64,000 nucleotides of DNA from Peribacillus frigoritolerans (GTDB lineage Bacteria > Bacillota > Bacilli > Bacillales > DSM-1321), in the NCBI RefSeq assembly GCF_030676415.1, contig NZ_JAUUTW010000028.1:1-64000 (forward strand), read 5' to 3'. Below the pieces are notes generated by a model. It was given only the letters and a program-made list of their open reading frames with translations, ran no database searches and was not told where the DNA came from. This document shows, one piece after another, positions 7,396-17,072 of this stretch. Numbering within the stretch: the first letter of the stretch is position 1; the number at the start of each line of letters is the position of its first letter. The translations under genes and the position numbers were made by a program.

Positions 7396-8226
7396 TTAAT
7401 AAGGATGGCCGAACTGCTTTTCAACTTCGTGAAGATCCTCTGCAAACTTTTCGTGTGTCGCTTGAAAAAGATGATGGAACATTTCCCCGGTTTCAGCTTC
7501 TAAAACCTTGATCCCCTCACCCGTTATTCCACCCTTTACACATACCTTTTCCTGCAAGGTCGGCAATGTATAAACTCCTTTACCAAGCAGTTCCCCTAAG
7601 CCAACCAGCATGTTTTCAGTCAAAGTCGTAGCGGTTTCCTTATCTATCTTCGTCGTTTGGCAAGCCGCGTCAATAAAAGCCTGTGCCAAATAGCTGAAGA
7701 AGGCAGGACCGCAGCTGACGATATCGGAAGCTACCCGGGTGATATCATTTTCAATGATGACCGGTGCCGAAATGGCGGAGGCCAAATCAAATAAAGCGGA
7801 CACTTTCTCCTTACTGCAGCTCTTGCTGAAACTCAGTAACGATACCCCTGAACCCACACGGTTCGTTATGCTCGGGATAAAACGGGCACAGGGGGCATTT
7901 ACTGCCGATTCAAGCTGGGAGACTGAAACCGGGCTTGTTATGGAAATAACCAGCTGATCCCTTTTTATATGATGTTTGATGCCTTGTAATAGGCTGTTAA
8001 TTTGCAATGGTTTTACACAGAGAAAGATAAAGTCCGCTTGTTGGACGATTTCGGCTGCGCTTTCCGCAACCTTGATACCGGGGTGTTTCTCTTTCAGCAC
8101 CCATGCTTTGGAAAGCGTGCGATTTGTAATGATTAGATCTGCCGGATTCAATATTTTTGCCTCCAGCCATGCCTCGATTAAAATGGTGCCCATATTTCCG
8201 GTTCCGATAACACCGATTTTCTTCAT
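7396..8226 (-). CDS. comER: ComER, pyrroline-5-carboxylate reductase-like protein
   Basis: The 276-residue protein has the ProC fold: dinucleotide-binding GTGNMG at 8-13, the central FLCVKP block and the helical C-terminal dimer domain with the GGITGEGI signature. ComER is divergent from the comEA operon in Bacillus and has been linked to biofilm and sporulation control; enzyme activity is uncertain. A TTG at 8232 is in frame, but the ATG at 8226 is better placed after GAGGAG and gives the MKKIGVIG start of its relatives. Confidence 0.88.
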   Translation of the reverse strand: MKKIGVIGTGNMGTILIEAWLEAKILNPADLIITNRTLSKAWVLKEKHPGIKVAESAAEIVQQADFIFLCVKPLQINSLLQGIKHHIKRDQLVISITSPVSVSQLESAVNAPCARFIPSITNRVGSGVSLLSFSKSCSKEKVSALFDLASAISAPVIIENDITRVASDIVSCGPAFFSYLAQAFIDAACQTTKIDKETATTLTENMLVGLGELLGKGVYTLPTLQEKVCVKGGITGEGIKVLEAETGEMFHHLFQATHEKFAEDLHEVEKQFGHPY

Positions 8227-8336
8227 TTCCAATTAACTCCTCTCACTTAAAGCGATTGATTCTCCTAGAAACACTATGTATTTTTAATCTGTCCTATGAC
8301 AATGTATCGTGCGAAATCCAACAAGGAGGTAAAAAA

Positions 8337-8972
8337 ATGGAGGGAATTTCAAAAAAGAAAATGACGATGATTAGCGTTGCCGTGGCAGTTGTGGCAGCGG
8401 GCATTTACTTCTTTTTACAACAAGGGGGAGATCCGGCTGATACGGAAGATATATTTTCCATTACGCCAAAAGAAGCTGAAATCGAACAAAGTGAAAATGA
8501 AACGCCAGCCGAACCTGAGATCATTAAAGTAGACGTTAAAGGGGCGGTCAAGTCCCCAGGCATATTTACTGCACAGACAGGTGACCGGGTGATCGATTTG
8601 ATTTCGGCTGCAGGCAGTTTTACGGATAAGGCTGATAAGGATAAAGTGAATTTTGCCCAAATCGCTGAAGACCAAATGGTCATTTATGTTCCGGAAATAG
8701 GTGAAGAAGACAAAGGGAACTTGGAGAATATACAAGTCGGGCCGTCTGGTGATGCCGTTTCTGGGGGGACGTCAGGAGGACTGGTGAACTTGAATACAGC
8801 TACACAGGAAGATTTGGAAACCTTGACGGGAATTGGACCATCCAAAGCGAATGCGATCCTGGAATACAGGGAAACGGCAGGAAAATTCAAGGAGGTCGAT
8901 GACTTGAAGAAGGTAACGGGAATCGGCGATAAAGTGTTTGAAAGGTTACGGGATTCCATTTCGGTGAAATGA
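8337..8972 (+). CDS. comEA: Competence DNA receptor ComEA
   Basis: Membrane-anchored receptor that binds double-stranded DNA outside the cell and feeds it to ComEC. The 211 residues contain a membrane segment at about 11-28, an acidic linker, an SLBB-like domain (about 62-125) and a C-terminal pair of helix-hairpin-helix motifs (GIGPSKA and GIGDKVF). The open frame begins earlier, but AAGGAGGT sets the ATG at 8337. First gene of comEA-comEB-comEC. I looked for paired AAAAN5TTTT ComK boxes upstream and found none that is convincing. Confidence 0.93.
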   Translation: MEGISKKKMTMISVAVAVVAAGIYFFLQQGGDPADTEDIFSITPKEAEIEQSENETPAEPEIIKVDVKGAVKSPGIFTAQTGDRVIDLISAAGSFTDKADKDKVNFAQIAEDQMVIYVPEIGEEDKGNLENIQVGPSGDAVSGGTSGGLVNLNTATQEDLETLTGIGPSKANAILEYRETAGKFKEVDDLKKVTGIGDKVFERLRDSISVK

Positions 8973-9050
8973 ATGATTGAATATGCTACACAAATGGACA
9001 GGAAGAGGGTAAAATTGAAGAAAATCATTCTAGTGGTAAGGGGATACAAC

Positions 9051-9611
9051 ATGAACAGAATTAGTTGGGATCAATATTTCATGGCGCAAAGCCATTTATT
9101 AGCTTTAAGAAGCACATGTACACGCCTCACTGTAGGGGCGACCATCGTCCGGGATAACCGAATCATTGCGGGGGGATATAATGGGTCCATTGCGGGAGGG
9201 ACGCATTGTATTGATGACGGCTGTTATGTAATGGATAATCATTGTGTTAGAACGATACACGCAGAAATGAATGCACTTTTACAATGCGCGAAATTTGGGG
9301 TGCCGACTGATGGGGCAGAAATATATGTGACGCATTTTCCGTGTCTTCCGTGCTGTAAATCACTCATCCAAGCTGGCATCAAGGCTGTTTATTATGCCGA
9401 GGATTACAAAAATCATCCATATGCCCTCGAATTATTTAAACAGGCTGGTGTCAAGACCGAGAAGGTTGAAGCAAAAGGGGCCATCGATGTTAATGGAAAA
9501 CAAAAAAAGGACTTTGTATTCTCATTGCTAGCTCAACTTGAACGAACAGGCCTGGAAAAAGAAGATTTATTGGCGCTGGAAAAGCAGGCCAATCAGATAT
9601 TTGAAAATTAA
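9051..9611 (+). CDS. comEB: ComEB, dCMP deaminase-type protein
   Basis: A 186-residue zinc deaminase. His70-Ala-Glu72 and Pro97-Cys98-x-x-Cys101 form the catalytic zinc site, and the CHxCxC region upstream is typical of dCMP deaminases. It converts dCMP to dUMP in nucleotide metabolism; in B. subtilis comEB itself is not needed for DNA uptake. The open frame extends upstream, but AAGGGGATACAAC before the ATG at 9051 and the family N-terminus set the start. Confidence 0.92.
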   Translation: MNRISWDQYFMAQSHLLALRSTCTRLTVGATIVRDNRIIAGGYNGSIAGGTHCIDDGCYVMDNHCVRTIHAEMNALLQCAKFGVPTDGAEIYVTHFPCLPCCKSLIQAGIKAVYYAEDYKNHPYALELFKQAGVKTEKVEAKGAIDVNGKQKKDFVFSLLAQLERTGLEKEDLLALEKQANQIFEN

Positions 9612-9628
9612 ATAGGACGGGGGCAGGC

Positions 9629-11935
9629 ATGGCTAGACATCTTATCTTACTAGCCGTTTCGGCCACATTTGGTGTTACGGCCCATTCTTTTTTTAATGCA
9701 AGGCTGCTGATCATTATCCTTATTTTTCTCTGTTTCCTTTATTTTTCGGTGGGGTTAAGTGTAAAGGCCCTTAGTTTTCATTTGGTGATCATGGGGATAT
9801 TTTTAGGGGCCGCCTCCTTCTCCGATCACCGAAACAAAACTGCCTATCATGGAACGGAAAGCCAATTTATCATCACATTTACCGACCAACCGAATATAGA
9901 TGGAAATTCATTAAAAGGATTCGTGGGCAGTGAGAAAGGCGAACGGCTAGTGCTTCGTTATAAAATCACCACCGAATTGGAACAGGAAAAGCTGAGTCGG
10001 TTTCTGCGAATCGGTTTATCATGTCCGGCTGAAGGGACATTGCAAATTTCCGACAAAAACAGGAATGAAAACAGTTTCGATTACCAGCGTTATCTTTTCC
10101 GCCAAGGCACCCATTGGATATTCAAAGCGGATTCCATTTCATTTCAAGAATGCAAAGTGGTTGGAAACTCGATTCTAGTTTCGATTCGTAATTTGCGCAT
10201 GAAGGGAATTACGTATATTAGAGAACACTTTCCGGAAGAATCGAGCGGTTTTGTCACAGCTCTCATATTCGGCGACCAGACATATATAGATGAAGGCGAC
10301 CTTACTAATTATCAGCGGTTGGGTCTGGTTCATTTACTGGCGATTTCCGGTCTTCATGTCAGTTTTTTAACGGGGATGTTATTTTACTTCGGCATCAGGG
10401 TTGGAATTACACGGGAAAGAATGATGGTGGCCATCTTATTCTTCCTTCCGGTTTACATGTTACTTTCAGGTGCCAGTCCATCTGTGGTGAGATCCTGTTT
10501 AATGGCTATGCTCTTCTTTCTACTCCTGCTATTCAAGAAGCGGATCTCGGCGGGTGCCGCAATCGGATCGACTTATTTGGCATTATTGTTTTTTCGGCCT
10601 AATATGCTCTATGATATAGGTTTTCAGCTTTCATTCGCAGTCACTTTCTCCATTGTCATGTCTTCAAGCATTTTCTTACAATATCCTAAGAAAACAACGC
10701 AGCTATTCATCATCAGTTCCATCTGCCAATTGGCAGCCCTTCCGATTTTGCTTTTTCACTTTTTTGAAGTATCCTTTCTTGGCGTGTTTCTGAACGTATT
10801 GTATGTTCCGCTTTATTCCATCATATTGCTGCCATTTTCACTGATTTCCCTCCTTATTCATTTATTACTGCCTTCCTTGGGGCAACCCCTCATTTCATTA
10901 TTGAATTTCACATTCGTACTCTGCAATAAAGCCGCGGATGCCGCATCGGGTTTGCCGCTGGCCTCCATTCCGTTTGGAAAACCATCTTTCAGCATAATGG
11001 CATTACTTGTTATTTCCCTTTTGGGGTTATACCTGACTTGGGATGTAGCTTTTGAAAAAAGTAAAACCTGGTGCGGAATAATTATTGTCCTTTTACTGTT
11101 TCAATATAATTTACAAAGGTTCTCGCCTTTTGGTGAAGTGCAGATCATCGACGTTGGACAAGGTGACTCCATTTTAATTATCCTGCCGTTCAATCGCGGT
11201 AATTATTTGATTGATACGGGTGGGCAAATTACATTTCCAATCGAAACGTGGGCAAAAAAGCGAAAGAAGTTCAACACCGCGGATGATATCATTATTCCAT
11301 TATTGAAAAGTAAGGGAATCCACCAATTGGACAAACTCATTTTAACCCATCCGGATACAGATCATATGGGAAGTGCAAAAGAATTAATTGAAAATTTTAA
11401 AGTTGGGGAGATCATCATTGGAGGCTGGAGTGAAGAGCATTACAGGGATATGGATTTTGTGTCCATGGCAAGAGATAAAAAAATGAAAATGACTGTCCTG
11501 AAAAGGGGGAACCATTGGGTGGCGGGAGGAGCGCCGTTTGCTGTGCTAAGTCCATATGAGAAAGAAGATAATAAGAATGATTCATCCATAGTTCTATTCA
11601 TGGAGCTTGGTGGATTGTCATGGTTATTAACTGGCGATATGGGAGAAGAAGGGGAAAGGGAACTATTGAACACATTTCCGCAGTTGCAGGTTGATATCTT
11701 GAAGGTTGGACACCATGGCAGTAAAACTTCTTCTTCCGCGCCCTTCCTTGAACAGCTACAGCCAAAAGCCGCGCTTATTTCCGTTGGAAAAAATAATGGC
11801 TACGGTCACCCTCACGGAGAAGTAATTGGGAATCTGGAGAGAAATGGCATAAAGGTGTTCAGGACGGACGAGGATGGTTCTATTATTTACAAGTATTACA
11901 AAAGCAGTGGAACCTTTCGGAAGACTCTCCCATAG
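9629..11935 (+). CDS. comEC: DNA uptake channel ComEC
   Basis: Polytopic membrane protein that carries single-stranded DNA across the membrane in transformation. The 768-residue frame is intact (B. subtilis ComEC is 776). N-terminal membrane segments flank an OB-fold-like domain, the competence domain contains LVHLLAISGLHVSFLTG near 225, and the C-terminal metallo-beta-lactamase-like domain has HPDTDHMGS near 570 followed by GDMG and GHHGS, the metal ligands proposed to support nuclease activity. The ATG follows GGACGGGGGCAGGC. Confidence 0.95.
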   Translation: MARHLILLAVSATFGVTAHSFFNARLLIIILIFLCFLYFSVGLSVKALSFHLVIMGIFLGAASFSDHRNKTAYHGTESQFIITFTDQPNIDGNSLKGFVGSEKGERLVLRYKITTELEQEKLSRFLRIGLSCPAEGTLQISDKNRNENSFDYQRYLFRQGTHWIFKADSISFQECKVVGNSILVSIRNLRMKGITYIREHFPEESSGFVTALIFGDQTYIDEGDLTNYQRLGLVHLLAISGLHVSFLTGMLFYFGIRVGITRERMMVAILFFLPVYMLLSGASPSVVRSCLMAMLFFLLLLFKKRISAGAAIGSTYLALLFFRPNMLYDIGFQLSFAVTFSIVMSSSIFLQYPKKTTQLFIISSICQLAALPILLFHFFEVSFLGVFLNVLYVPLYSIILLPFSLISLLIHLLLPSLGQPLISLLNFTFVLCNKAADAASGLPLASIPFGKPSFSIMALLVISLLGLYLTWDVAFEKSKTWCGIIIVLLLFQYNLQRFSPFGEVQIIDVGQGDSILIILPFNRGNYLIDTGGQITFPIETWAKKRKKFNTADDIIIPLLKSKGIHQLDKLILTHPDTDHMGSAKELIENFKVGEIIIGGWSEEHYRDMDFVSMARDKKMKMTVLKRGNHWVAGGAPFAVLSPYEKEDNKNDSSIVLFMELGGLSWLLTGDMGEEGERELLNTFPQLQVDILKVGHHGSKTSSSAPFLEQLQPKAALISVGKNNGYGHPHGEVIGNLERNGIKVFRTDEDGSIIYKYYKSSGTFRKTLP

Positions 11936-11948
11936 TATGTAGAAAATC

Positions 11949-11975
11949 AAAAAGAAAGAGACTGCAGCGGCAGCC
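11949..11975 (-). terminator. Terminator of yqzM
   Basis: A 6-bp GC-rich stem (11960-11965 with 11970-11975, one G-T pair) is followed on the minus strand by TCTTTCTTTTTG. Confidence 0.65.
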
Positions 11976-12014
11976 TCCATCAGGAAAAAAAATAAGTGCA
12001 TGCAGTTAATGAAA

Positions 12015-12149
12015 TCAGGATCCGACAGCTTTAATGACGACAGCTATGGTGAACATGGCAGCGAAAAATACAAAAGAACCGATGAATCCTATAGCGGAAT
12101 CAGCGACGTCATCTGTCTTTGATTGAACATTCTTTTCGAATTCGTTCAT
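12015..12149 (-). CDS. yqzM: Small membrane protein YqzM
   Basis: A 44-residue protein, MNEFEKNVQSKTDDVADS followed by one membrane segment (about 20-40) and the end KAVGS. It matches B. subtilis YqzM in length, sequence pattern and place between comEC and holA. AGGAGGGGTAAATA precedes the ATG. Function unknown; by size and topology it could modify a membrane partner, but nothing in the sequence says which. Confidence 0.9.
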   Translation of the reverse strand: MNEFEKNVQSKTDDVADSAIGFIGSFVFFAAMFTIAVVIKAVGS

Positions 12150-12491
12150 TATTTACCCCTCCTATTTCTGCTAATAGTATAAAACATTACCAAAAAAAAA
12201 TCTACAGGCTTCATTCCTTCATTTCCTTTACTGACAAGAGTTGTCACAAATAGTTTGGGATTTTGAGGTCAAAATAAAAGTACAAACAAAGCAAGTGAAA
12301 AAGAAAAGCTCATTTTTTGTTCTACATGAATACTCTACCCGCTTTCAAGGAAGATTACCCGGGCCTTTCTTGAAAGTGTTCATATAGATCCGGAATTAGC
12401 CCTTTTAAGGGCTAGTTCCCTTTATAGCTTGTCAAATGGTCCATCCACCTATACCATTAGAGAAGAATACATAGTAAAGAGGCGGATTCTA
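12150..12491. other. yqzM-holA intergenic region with palindrome and tandem hairpins
   Basis: No protein gene is seen. At 12232-12246 lies the palindrome TGACAA-GAG-TTGTCA. Two stable stem-loops follow: 12342-12376 (12-bp stem with one wobble) and 12392-12419 (13-bp stem with one wobble and a very short loop). The second is followed only by CTTTATAG, too poor in T for a strong terminator. A suboptimal promoter (TTGTCA, 15 nt, TATACC) could start holA at about 12460, just after the hairpins. Confidence 0.5.
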
Positions 12492-13505
12492 TTGGTATTA
12501 GACGTTTGGAAAAGTATAAAAAAAGGGCAATTCGCGCCAGTGTACTTGTTATATGGGACGGAAGCCTATCTAATTAATGAAACGAAGCAGCTATTGATCG
12601 AGAATGTCCTTCACGAGGATGAGATGGATTTTAACTTTTCTCAATTTGATTTAGAAGAGACGCCTGTAGAAACTGCGCTTGAAGATGTCGAAACCCTCCC
12701 GTTTATCGGGGAAAGGCGCCTTGTTTTCATGCAAAACCCATTTTTTTTGACAGCTGAAAAAACGAAGTCAAGGGTTGAACATAATGTGAAAAGACTGGAA
12801 GCGTATTTGGCTGACCCGGTTCCTTATTCTATTGTCGTATTGACCGCACCTTATGAGAAACTGGATGAACGGAAAAAAATCACCAAGGAACTGAAGCGTA
12901 AGGCGGTTCTCGTTGAAGCGAAGAAGCTTGGTGATCATGAGTTAAAGGGGTGGGTGAAGGAGAGGGCCCAAGTTTCTTCAGTCCAAATAGATGAGCAGGC
13001 TATAGAGCATTTACTTGAACTTGCAGGAACGAATCTGATGATGCTGACGAATGAACTGGATAAAATGGTGCTTTATGCAGAAGCTGATAAACACATTACG
13101 GTCGAAGTAGTGGAAAAGCTGGTCGCTAAATCCCTTGAACAGAATATCTTCACGCTTGTTGATCATGTGTTACAGCGAAAGATGGAGAGTGCCATGACGA
13201 TACTGCACGATCTTCTCAGGCAGAATGAAGAGCCAATCAAGATCTTGAGTGTCATGGCAGGTCAGGTCAGGCTCATGTATCAAGTGAAGGAGCTTTCCCG
13301 TCAGGGCTATAGCCAGCAAAAAATTGCGGGTCAACTGAAGGTGCACCCTTACAGGGTAAAGCTGGCCCTTGAAAAAACGGGGAAATTCCAGGAACGCGAG
13401 CTGTTGAGCATCATGAATGACTTAGCGGAAGCGGATTATAAAATGAAGACCGGCCAAGCCGATAAGGCAATCACGCTTGAGCTGCTGCTTTTAAAAATTA
13501 GATGA
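12492..13505 (+). CDS. holA: DNA polymerase III delta subunit
   Basis: Delta subunit of the clamp loader, which opens the beta clamp onto DNA. The 337 residues follow the YqeN/HolA pattern: FAPVYLLYGTEAYLINE at the N-terminus, ERRLVFMQNPFFLT, PYEKLDERKKITK and the C-terminal KSLEQNIFTLVD and NEEPIKIL helical blocks. The open frame starts at 12429, but the TTG at 12492 is preferred: AAGAGGCGG lies 6 nt before it and the protein then begins M-V-L-D-V-W-K-S like B. subtilis HolA. Confidence 0.9.
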   Translation: MVLDVWKSIKKGQFAPVYLLYGTEAYLINETKQLLIENVLHEDEMDFNFSQFDLEETPVETALEDVETLPFIGERRLVFMQNPFFLTAEKTKSRVEHNVKRLEAYLADPVPYSIVVLTAPYEKLDERKKITKELKRKAVLVEAKKLGDHELKGWVKERAQVSSVQIDEQAIEHLLELAGTNLMMLTNELDKMVLYAEADKHITVEVVEKLVAKSLEQNIFTLVDHVLQRKMESAMTILHDLLRQNEEPIKILSVMAGQVRLMYQVKELSRQGYSQQKIAGQLKVHPYRVKLALEKTGKFQERELLSIMNDLAEADYKMKTGQADKAITLELLLLKIR

Positions 13506-13506
13506 T

Positions 13507-13540
13507 AAAAAAGGTGGCAGATATCCTGTCACCTTTTTTA
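13507..13540 (+). terminator. Terminator of holA
   Basis: AAAAAGGTGGCAG pairs with CTGTCACCTTTTT (one wobble) around a 5-nt loop, with a T run in the 3' arm. Confidence 0.85.
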
Positions 13541-13552
13541 TGCAAAAAACGG

Positions 13553-13582
13553 CACAAAAAAAACGATCCGATTGGATCGTTT
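13553..13582 (-). terminator. Terminator of rpsT
   Basis: The stem 13561-13569 with 13574-13582 (ACGATCC core) is followed on the minus strand by eight T residues. Confidence 0.85.
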
Positions 13583-13594
13583 AATTTTTTGTCA

Positions 13595-13861
13595 TTATGC
13601 GTTAAGAGCGTTAAGTCTTTTCGCTAAACGAGATTTTTTACGGGCTGCCGCATTTTTATGGATTAATCCTTTAGATGCAGCTTTGTCTAATTTCACAGCA
13701 GCTGTTAAAAGAGCTTCTTTAGCAGCTTCAACGTTTTCACCAGCTAATGCAACTTCAGCGTTTTTCACTGTAGTACGCATAGTTGATCTAACAGTAATGT
13801 TATGAACGCGTTTTTTGTCGTTGATTTTTACACGTTTAATAGCAGATTTAATGTTTGGCAT
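13595..13861 (-). CDS. rpsT: Small ribosomal subunit protein bS20
   Basis: An 88-residue basic helical protein that binds 16S rRNA early in 30S assembly. The N-terminus MPNIKSAIKRVK and the end AKRLNALNA are characteristic. The open frame extends three codons further, but GGAGGTG before the ATG at 13861 and the family length fix the start. It is on the strand opposite to holA and gpr, as in B. subtilis. Confidence 0.97.
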   Translation of the reverse strand: MPNIKSAIKRVKINDKKRVHNITVRSTMRTTVKNAEVALAGENVEAAKEALLTAAVKLDKAASKGLIHKNAAARKKSRLAKRLNALNA

Positions 13862-13937
13862 TCCGTTCACCTCCTACAAAGAAATCGAGATTATATGAAC
13901 TCGACTTTTCAAATCCATATCAAATAGCACAAGTGAT

Positions 13938-13966
13938 ATTCTATCAGAATGCTCATAAATATGCAA
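13938..13966 (-). promoter_or_regulatory. Sigma-A promoter of rpsT
   Basis: Reading the minus strand: TTGCAT (13966-13961), 17 nt, TAGAAT (13943-13938), about 75 nt before the rpsT start. Confidence 0.7.
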
Positions 13967-14147
13967 TACTTCAGATTGAGAATCGAAAAGGAATTATAAA
14001 AGGAATTATAATTTCAGTAATAAATTCATCTCGTCATAATTCATTGTACCAAAAAAATGAATAATAAAAAAGTAAAAACGACAGAATGTTTAAGAGAGAC
14101 TATGGAAATTACTAGATTAGATACAATTCATACATTAGGAGGCCGTT

Positions 14148-15266
14148 ATGGAAAATAATTTGGACCTTAGTGAATACGGAATTCGGACAGATTTGGCGAT
14201 TGAAGCAAAGGAAATTGCCCTTGAACATAAAGGTGTTGTAGAGGAAGTGGATGTGTCCCATATTGAAGGGGTCATAATTAAGGAAAAAGATGTGGATGAT
14301 TTGAAGGTATCCTTAGTCGAGGTCACGGCTGAGGGGGAAAAAGAAATCGGAAAAAAACAGGGCAGCTATTTGACCATCGAGGTCCAGGGAATCCGCCAGC
14401 AGGATACGGAAACGCAGCAACGGGTGGAAAAGGTGTTTGCCAACGAACTGGCTTACTTCTTGAAACGGAATAAAATCACCAAGGAAAGCAGTTGTTTAGT
14501 TGTCGGACTTGGTAATTGGAATGTCACTCCCGATGCTCTGGGGCCTGCAGTCGTTGAGAACCTTGTAGTCACAAGACATTTGTTCGAATTGCAGCCTGAA
14601 TCCGTCAAGGAAGGCTATCGGCCGGTCAGTGCGATTTCCCCCGGTGTTATGGGGATTACGGGAATCGAGACGAGTGACATCATAAAAGGAGTCATCGAAA
14701 AAAGTAACCCTGATTTCCTGATCGTCGTTGATGCATTGGCTGCCCGTTCGATCGATCGTGTGAATGCAACGATTCAAATTACGGATACAGGTATCCATCC
14801 AGGGTCTGGTGTAGGAAATAAACGTAAAGAATTAAGTCAGGCTACACTGGGAGTTCCAGTTATAGCAATTGGAATACCTACCGTCGTGGATGCCGTATCG
14901 ATTGCAAGCGATACGATTGATTATATTTTGAAGCATTTTGGCAAGGAAATGAATGAAGGGGACAGACCATCACGTTCATTGGCACCTGCTGGATTCAGTT
15001 TTGGAAAGCGGACAAAGCTGACCGAAGAGGATATGCCGGGTGAAAAGGAACGCCAAACCTTCTTGGGAATGATAGGTGTCCTCCCTGATGAAGAGAAGCG
15101 GAAATTGATTTATGAGGTGCTTTCGCCACTTGGTCATAATTTAATGGTTACACCAAAAGAAGTAGATGTTTTCATTGAGGATATGGCCAATTTGATAGCT
15201 AATGGATTAAATGCAGCCCTGCATCATTCAATAAATCAAGATAATACCGGGTACTACACTCGTTAA
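14148..15266 (+). CDS. gpr: Germination protease GPR
   Basis: Endopeptidase that degrades the small acid-soluble spore proteins at the start of germination, made as a zymogen in the forespore. The 372 residues match the family length; the first 15 or so, [17 protein letters not shown], resemble the inhibitory propeptide that is removed during spore maturation (cut near the TDLA motif). The [22 protein letters not shown] and [15 protein letters not shown] blocks are characteristic. AGGAGGCCGTT precedes the ATG. A forespore sigma factor is expected; an upstream TGAATA at about 14057 could be a -35 but I see no clear -10. Confidence 0.95.
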   Translation: MENNLDLSEYGIRTDLAIEAKEIALEHKGVVEEVDVSHIEGVIIKEKDVDDLKVSLVEVTAEGEKEIGKKQGSYLTIEVQGIRQQDTETQQRVEKVFANELAYFLKRNKITKESSCLVVGLGNWNVTPDALGPAVVENLVVTRHLFELQPESVKEGYRPVSAISPGVMGITGIETSDIIKGVIEKSNPDFLIVVDALAARSIDRVNATIQITDTGIHPGSGVGNKRKELSQATLGVPVIAIGIPTVVDAVSIASDTIDYILKHFGKEMNEGDRPSRSLAPAGFSFGKRTKLTEEDMPGEKERQTFLGMIGVLPDEEKRKLIYEVLSPLGHNLMVTPKEVDVFIEDMANLIANGLNAALHHSINQDNTGYYTR

Positions 15267-15352
15267 ATCATTTTCAGTGCCCAAAAATGGTGTTCTACCC
15301 TTTCTAGCAAAGTCATAGGTATTAATAGACAAGCTATAGAGAGGGTGGAAGG

Positions 15353-16552
15353 ATGAAAAGAAGAAATTCCCCAGGAATCATAACAGCTATTCACGGATCA
15401 ACAATAATAAAAACTTTTCTAGGTATTCTCGCCTTGCTTCTTTTTGTTTTTTCAGTTAGTGGGGTCATGACTTCCCTTAGACCCGAGTATCGGCTATCTT
15501 CGAATTCCGTACATACTGTAGCGAACCAATTTTCAGGGAAAATGCTGTTCTCGATGCTGGCCAATGAAAACCATTATCTTTTTAATGCCCTGCCGGAAGG
15601 GAAGCAGGAATCGGTGATCACGAATCAATTGATAAAAATCTCGACCAACATTTCATTGGAGGACCCGCGAAGTTTACTTGGCAGGGAGCTTCCTGGCTTT
15701 TCGATTTTTGATAATGAGATCCTCGTGGCTGGGGAAGGAACGAATTATACGAATATGCCGTATGAATCCTCGCCTCCAGTAGACGTCCTGAATGAAGAAA
15801 GGGATGCATCCCTGCAAAACCTGGATGAGATTGAAGAACCGGAAAAAGGAGTGGCCAATCAGCCGAATCAAACGACCAATGGACGGAAAGTGGTCGAGAT
15901 TTATCATAGCCATAACCGGGAATCATATCTTCCTTATTTAAAGGGCGTGACCGAACCGGACCTAGCCTACCATTCTAAAATCAATATTACGAAACTCGGG
16001 GAACGGATGGTTGAAGATCTGGCTGATAAGGGGATTGGTTCATCGCTCGATAAAACGGATATCATGGGAAATCTCAATAATAAAGGATTGAATTTTGCCA
16101 AATCCTATCAAGAGTCTCGTAAATCCGTTCAGACTGCGTTGGCTACCAACAAAGATTTAGAATATCTGATTGATATCCATCGCGATTCAAAACGGAAAAA
16201 ACATACGACCATTACAATCAATGGTAAAGAGTATGCCAAGATTGCCTTCGTGGTCGGGGGCAATAACCCGAACTATGAAAAAAATGCCGCGCTTGCCAAT
16301 AAGCTTCATAAAGCTTTGGAGAAAAAATACCCAGGCATTTCACGAGGGGTTATGAAACAGGGCGGATCTAGCCATAATGGTATATATAATCAAGATTTAT
16401 CAGGCAATGCCATGCTCCTTGAAGTTGGCGGTGTTGATAATACTTTCGAGGAAATGTACTTAACCGTTGATGCCTTTACCGAGGTTTTCAGTGAATTTTA
16501 CTGGGATGCCAAAGCGGTTGATAAAACGACTGGGGAATCGGAAGCGAAGTAA
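15353..16552 (+). CDS. spoIIP: Stage II sporulation protein P
   Basis: Peptidoglycan amidase and endopeptidase of the SpoIID-SpoIIM-SpoIIP engulfment machine. The 399 residues comprise an N-terminal membrane anchor (about 22-45), a variable linker and the amidase domain starting at VVEIYHSHNRESYLP near 178, with the zinc-binding His and Glu; further conserved parts are DIHRDS, FVVGG and MLLEVGGVDNT. GAGGGTGGAAGG precedes the ATG. It follows gpr as in B. subtilis. Confidence 0.94.
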   Translation: MKRRNSPGIITAIHGSTIIKTFLGILALLLFVFSVSGVMTSLRPEYRLSSNSVHTVANQFSGKMLFSMLANENHYLFNALPEGKQESVITNQLIKISTNISLEDPRSLLGRELPGFSIFDNEILVAGEGTNYTNMPYESSPPVDVLNEERDASLQNLDEIEEPEKGVANQPNQTTNGRKVVEIYHSHNRESYLPYLKGVTEPDLAYHSKINITKLGERMVEDLADKGIGSSLDKTDIMGNLNNKGLNFAKSYQESRKSVQTALATNKDLEYLIDIHRDSKRKKHTTITINGKEYAKIAFVVGGNNPNYEKNAALANKLHKALEKKYPGISRGVMKQGGSSHNGIYNQDLSGNAMLLEVGGVDNTFEEMYLTVDAFTEVFSEFYWDAKAVDKTTGESEAK

Positions 16553-16572
16553 TTTGAAAGGAGTTCTCTATC

Positions 16573-16896
16573 ATGGTTCGATTTTGGTTGAAATGTACTG
16601 GGATTGTGCTCGTATTATTTTTAGGTGTTCTGATTGGGATGCAGCAAGCAAACGACGGGATGAAAAAAATGAAGGGGTATGAAGATCCCTCTTTGAATAG
16701 TGCATTCATCATTAACCAATCGGACCAAGGGGAGATGGAAGCGGATATCCTTGGCGAAAAAGTAACGAGTCATGATTTGGAGACGAAAAAAGAAAAGCTT
16801 GAAGAAATGAAAGCCTTCAATTTTTTCTCATCGATCGGCAAAACGCTTGGAGAGACCATATCCGGTGCCTTTCAAGCACTTATTGATATGATTTAG
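16573..16896 (+). CDS. yqxA: DUF3679-type protein YqxA
   Basis: A 107-residue protein with one N-terminal membrane segment or uncleaved signal (about 4-22, ending LIGMQQA) and a charged helical tail. Position, size and start agree with B. subtilis YqxA, the gene after spoIIP. AAAGGAG precedes the ATG at 16573. Function unknown; co-transcription with spoIIP makes a sporulation role plausible. Confidence 0.82.
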   Translation: MVRFWLKCTGIVLVLFLGVLIGMQQANDGMKKMKGYEDPSLNSAFIINQSDQGEMEADILGEKVTSHDLETKKEKLEEMKAFNFFSSIGKTLGETISGAFQALIDMI

Positions 16897-16924
16897 GTAT
16901 GAAATAAGTTGAGTGTGCCCTGCC

Positions 16925-16962
16925 AAAAGGCTGCATCCGAATCCGGAGTGCAGCCTTTTTTT
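16925..16962 (+). terminator. Terminator of gpr-spoIIP-yqxA
   Basis: AAAGGCTGCA pairs with TGCAGCCTTT around a 13-nt loop and is followed by a T run. Confidence 0.9.
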
Positions 16963-17003
16963 ATCCTTTGCCATGCAATGATGCTTCTTTTGTAACTATT
17001 CTG

Positions 17004-17032
17004 TTGAATCTTGCATTTTCTATTGATATAAT
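17004..17032 (+). promoter_or_regulatory. Sigma-A promoter of lepA
   Basis: TTGAAT (17004-17009), 17 nt, TATAAT (17027-17032), about 40 nt before the lepA start. Confidence 0.8.
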
Positions 17033-17072
17033 AAAAAATAGTGTATTGTGTCGACTAGTGGGAGTGAACGTC

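Noticed and set aside
8233..8336. ComK box pair upstream of comEA
   Set aside because: I looked for two AAAAN5TTTT boxes at helical spacing and found only poor matches, so no regulatory site is called.
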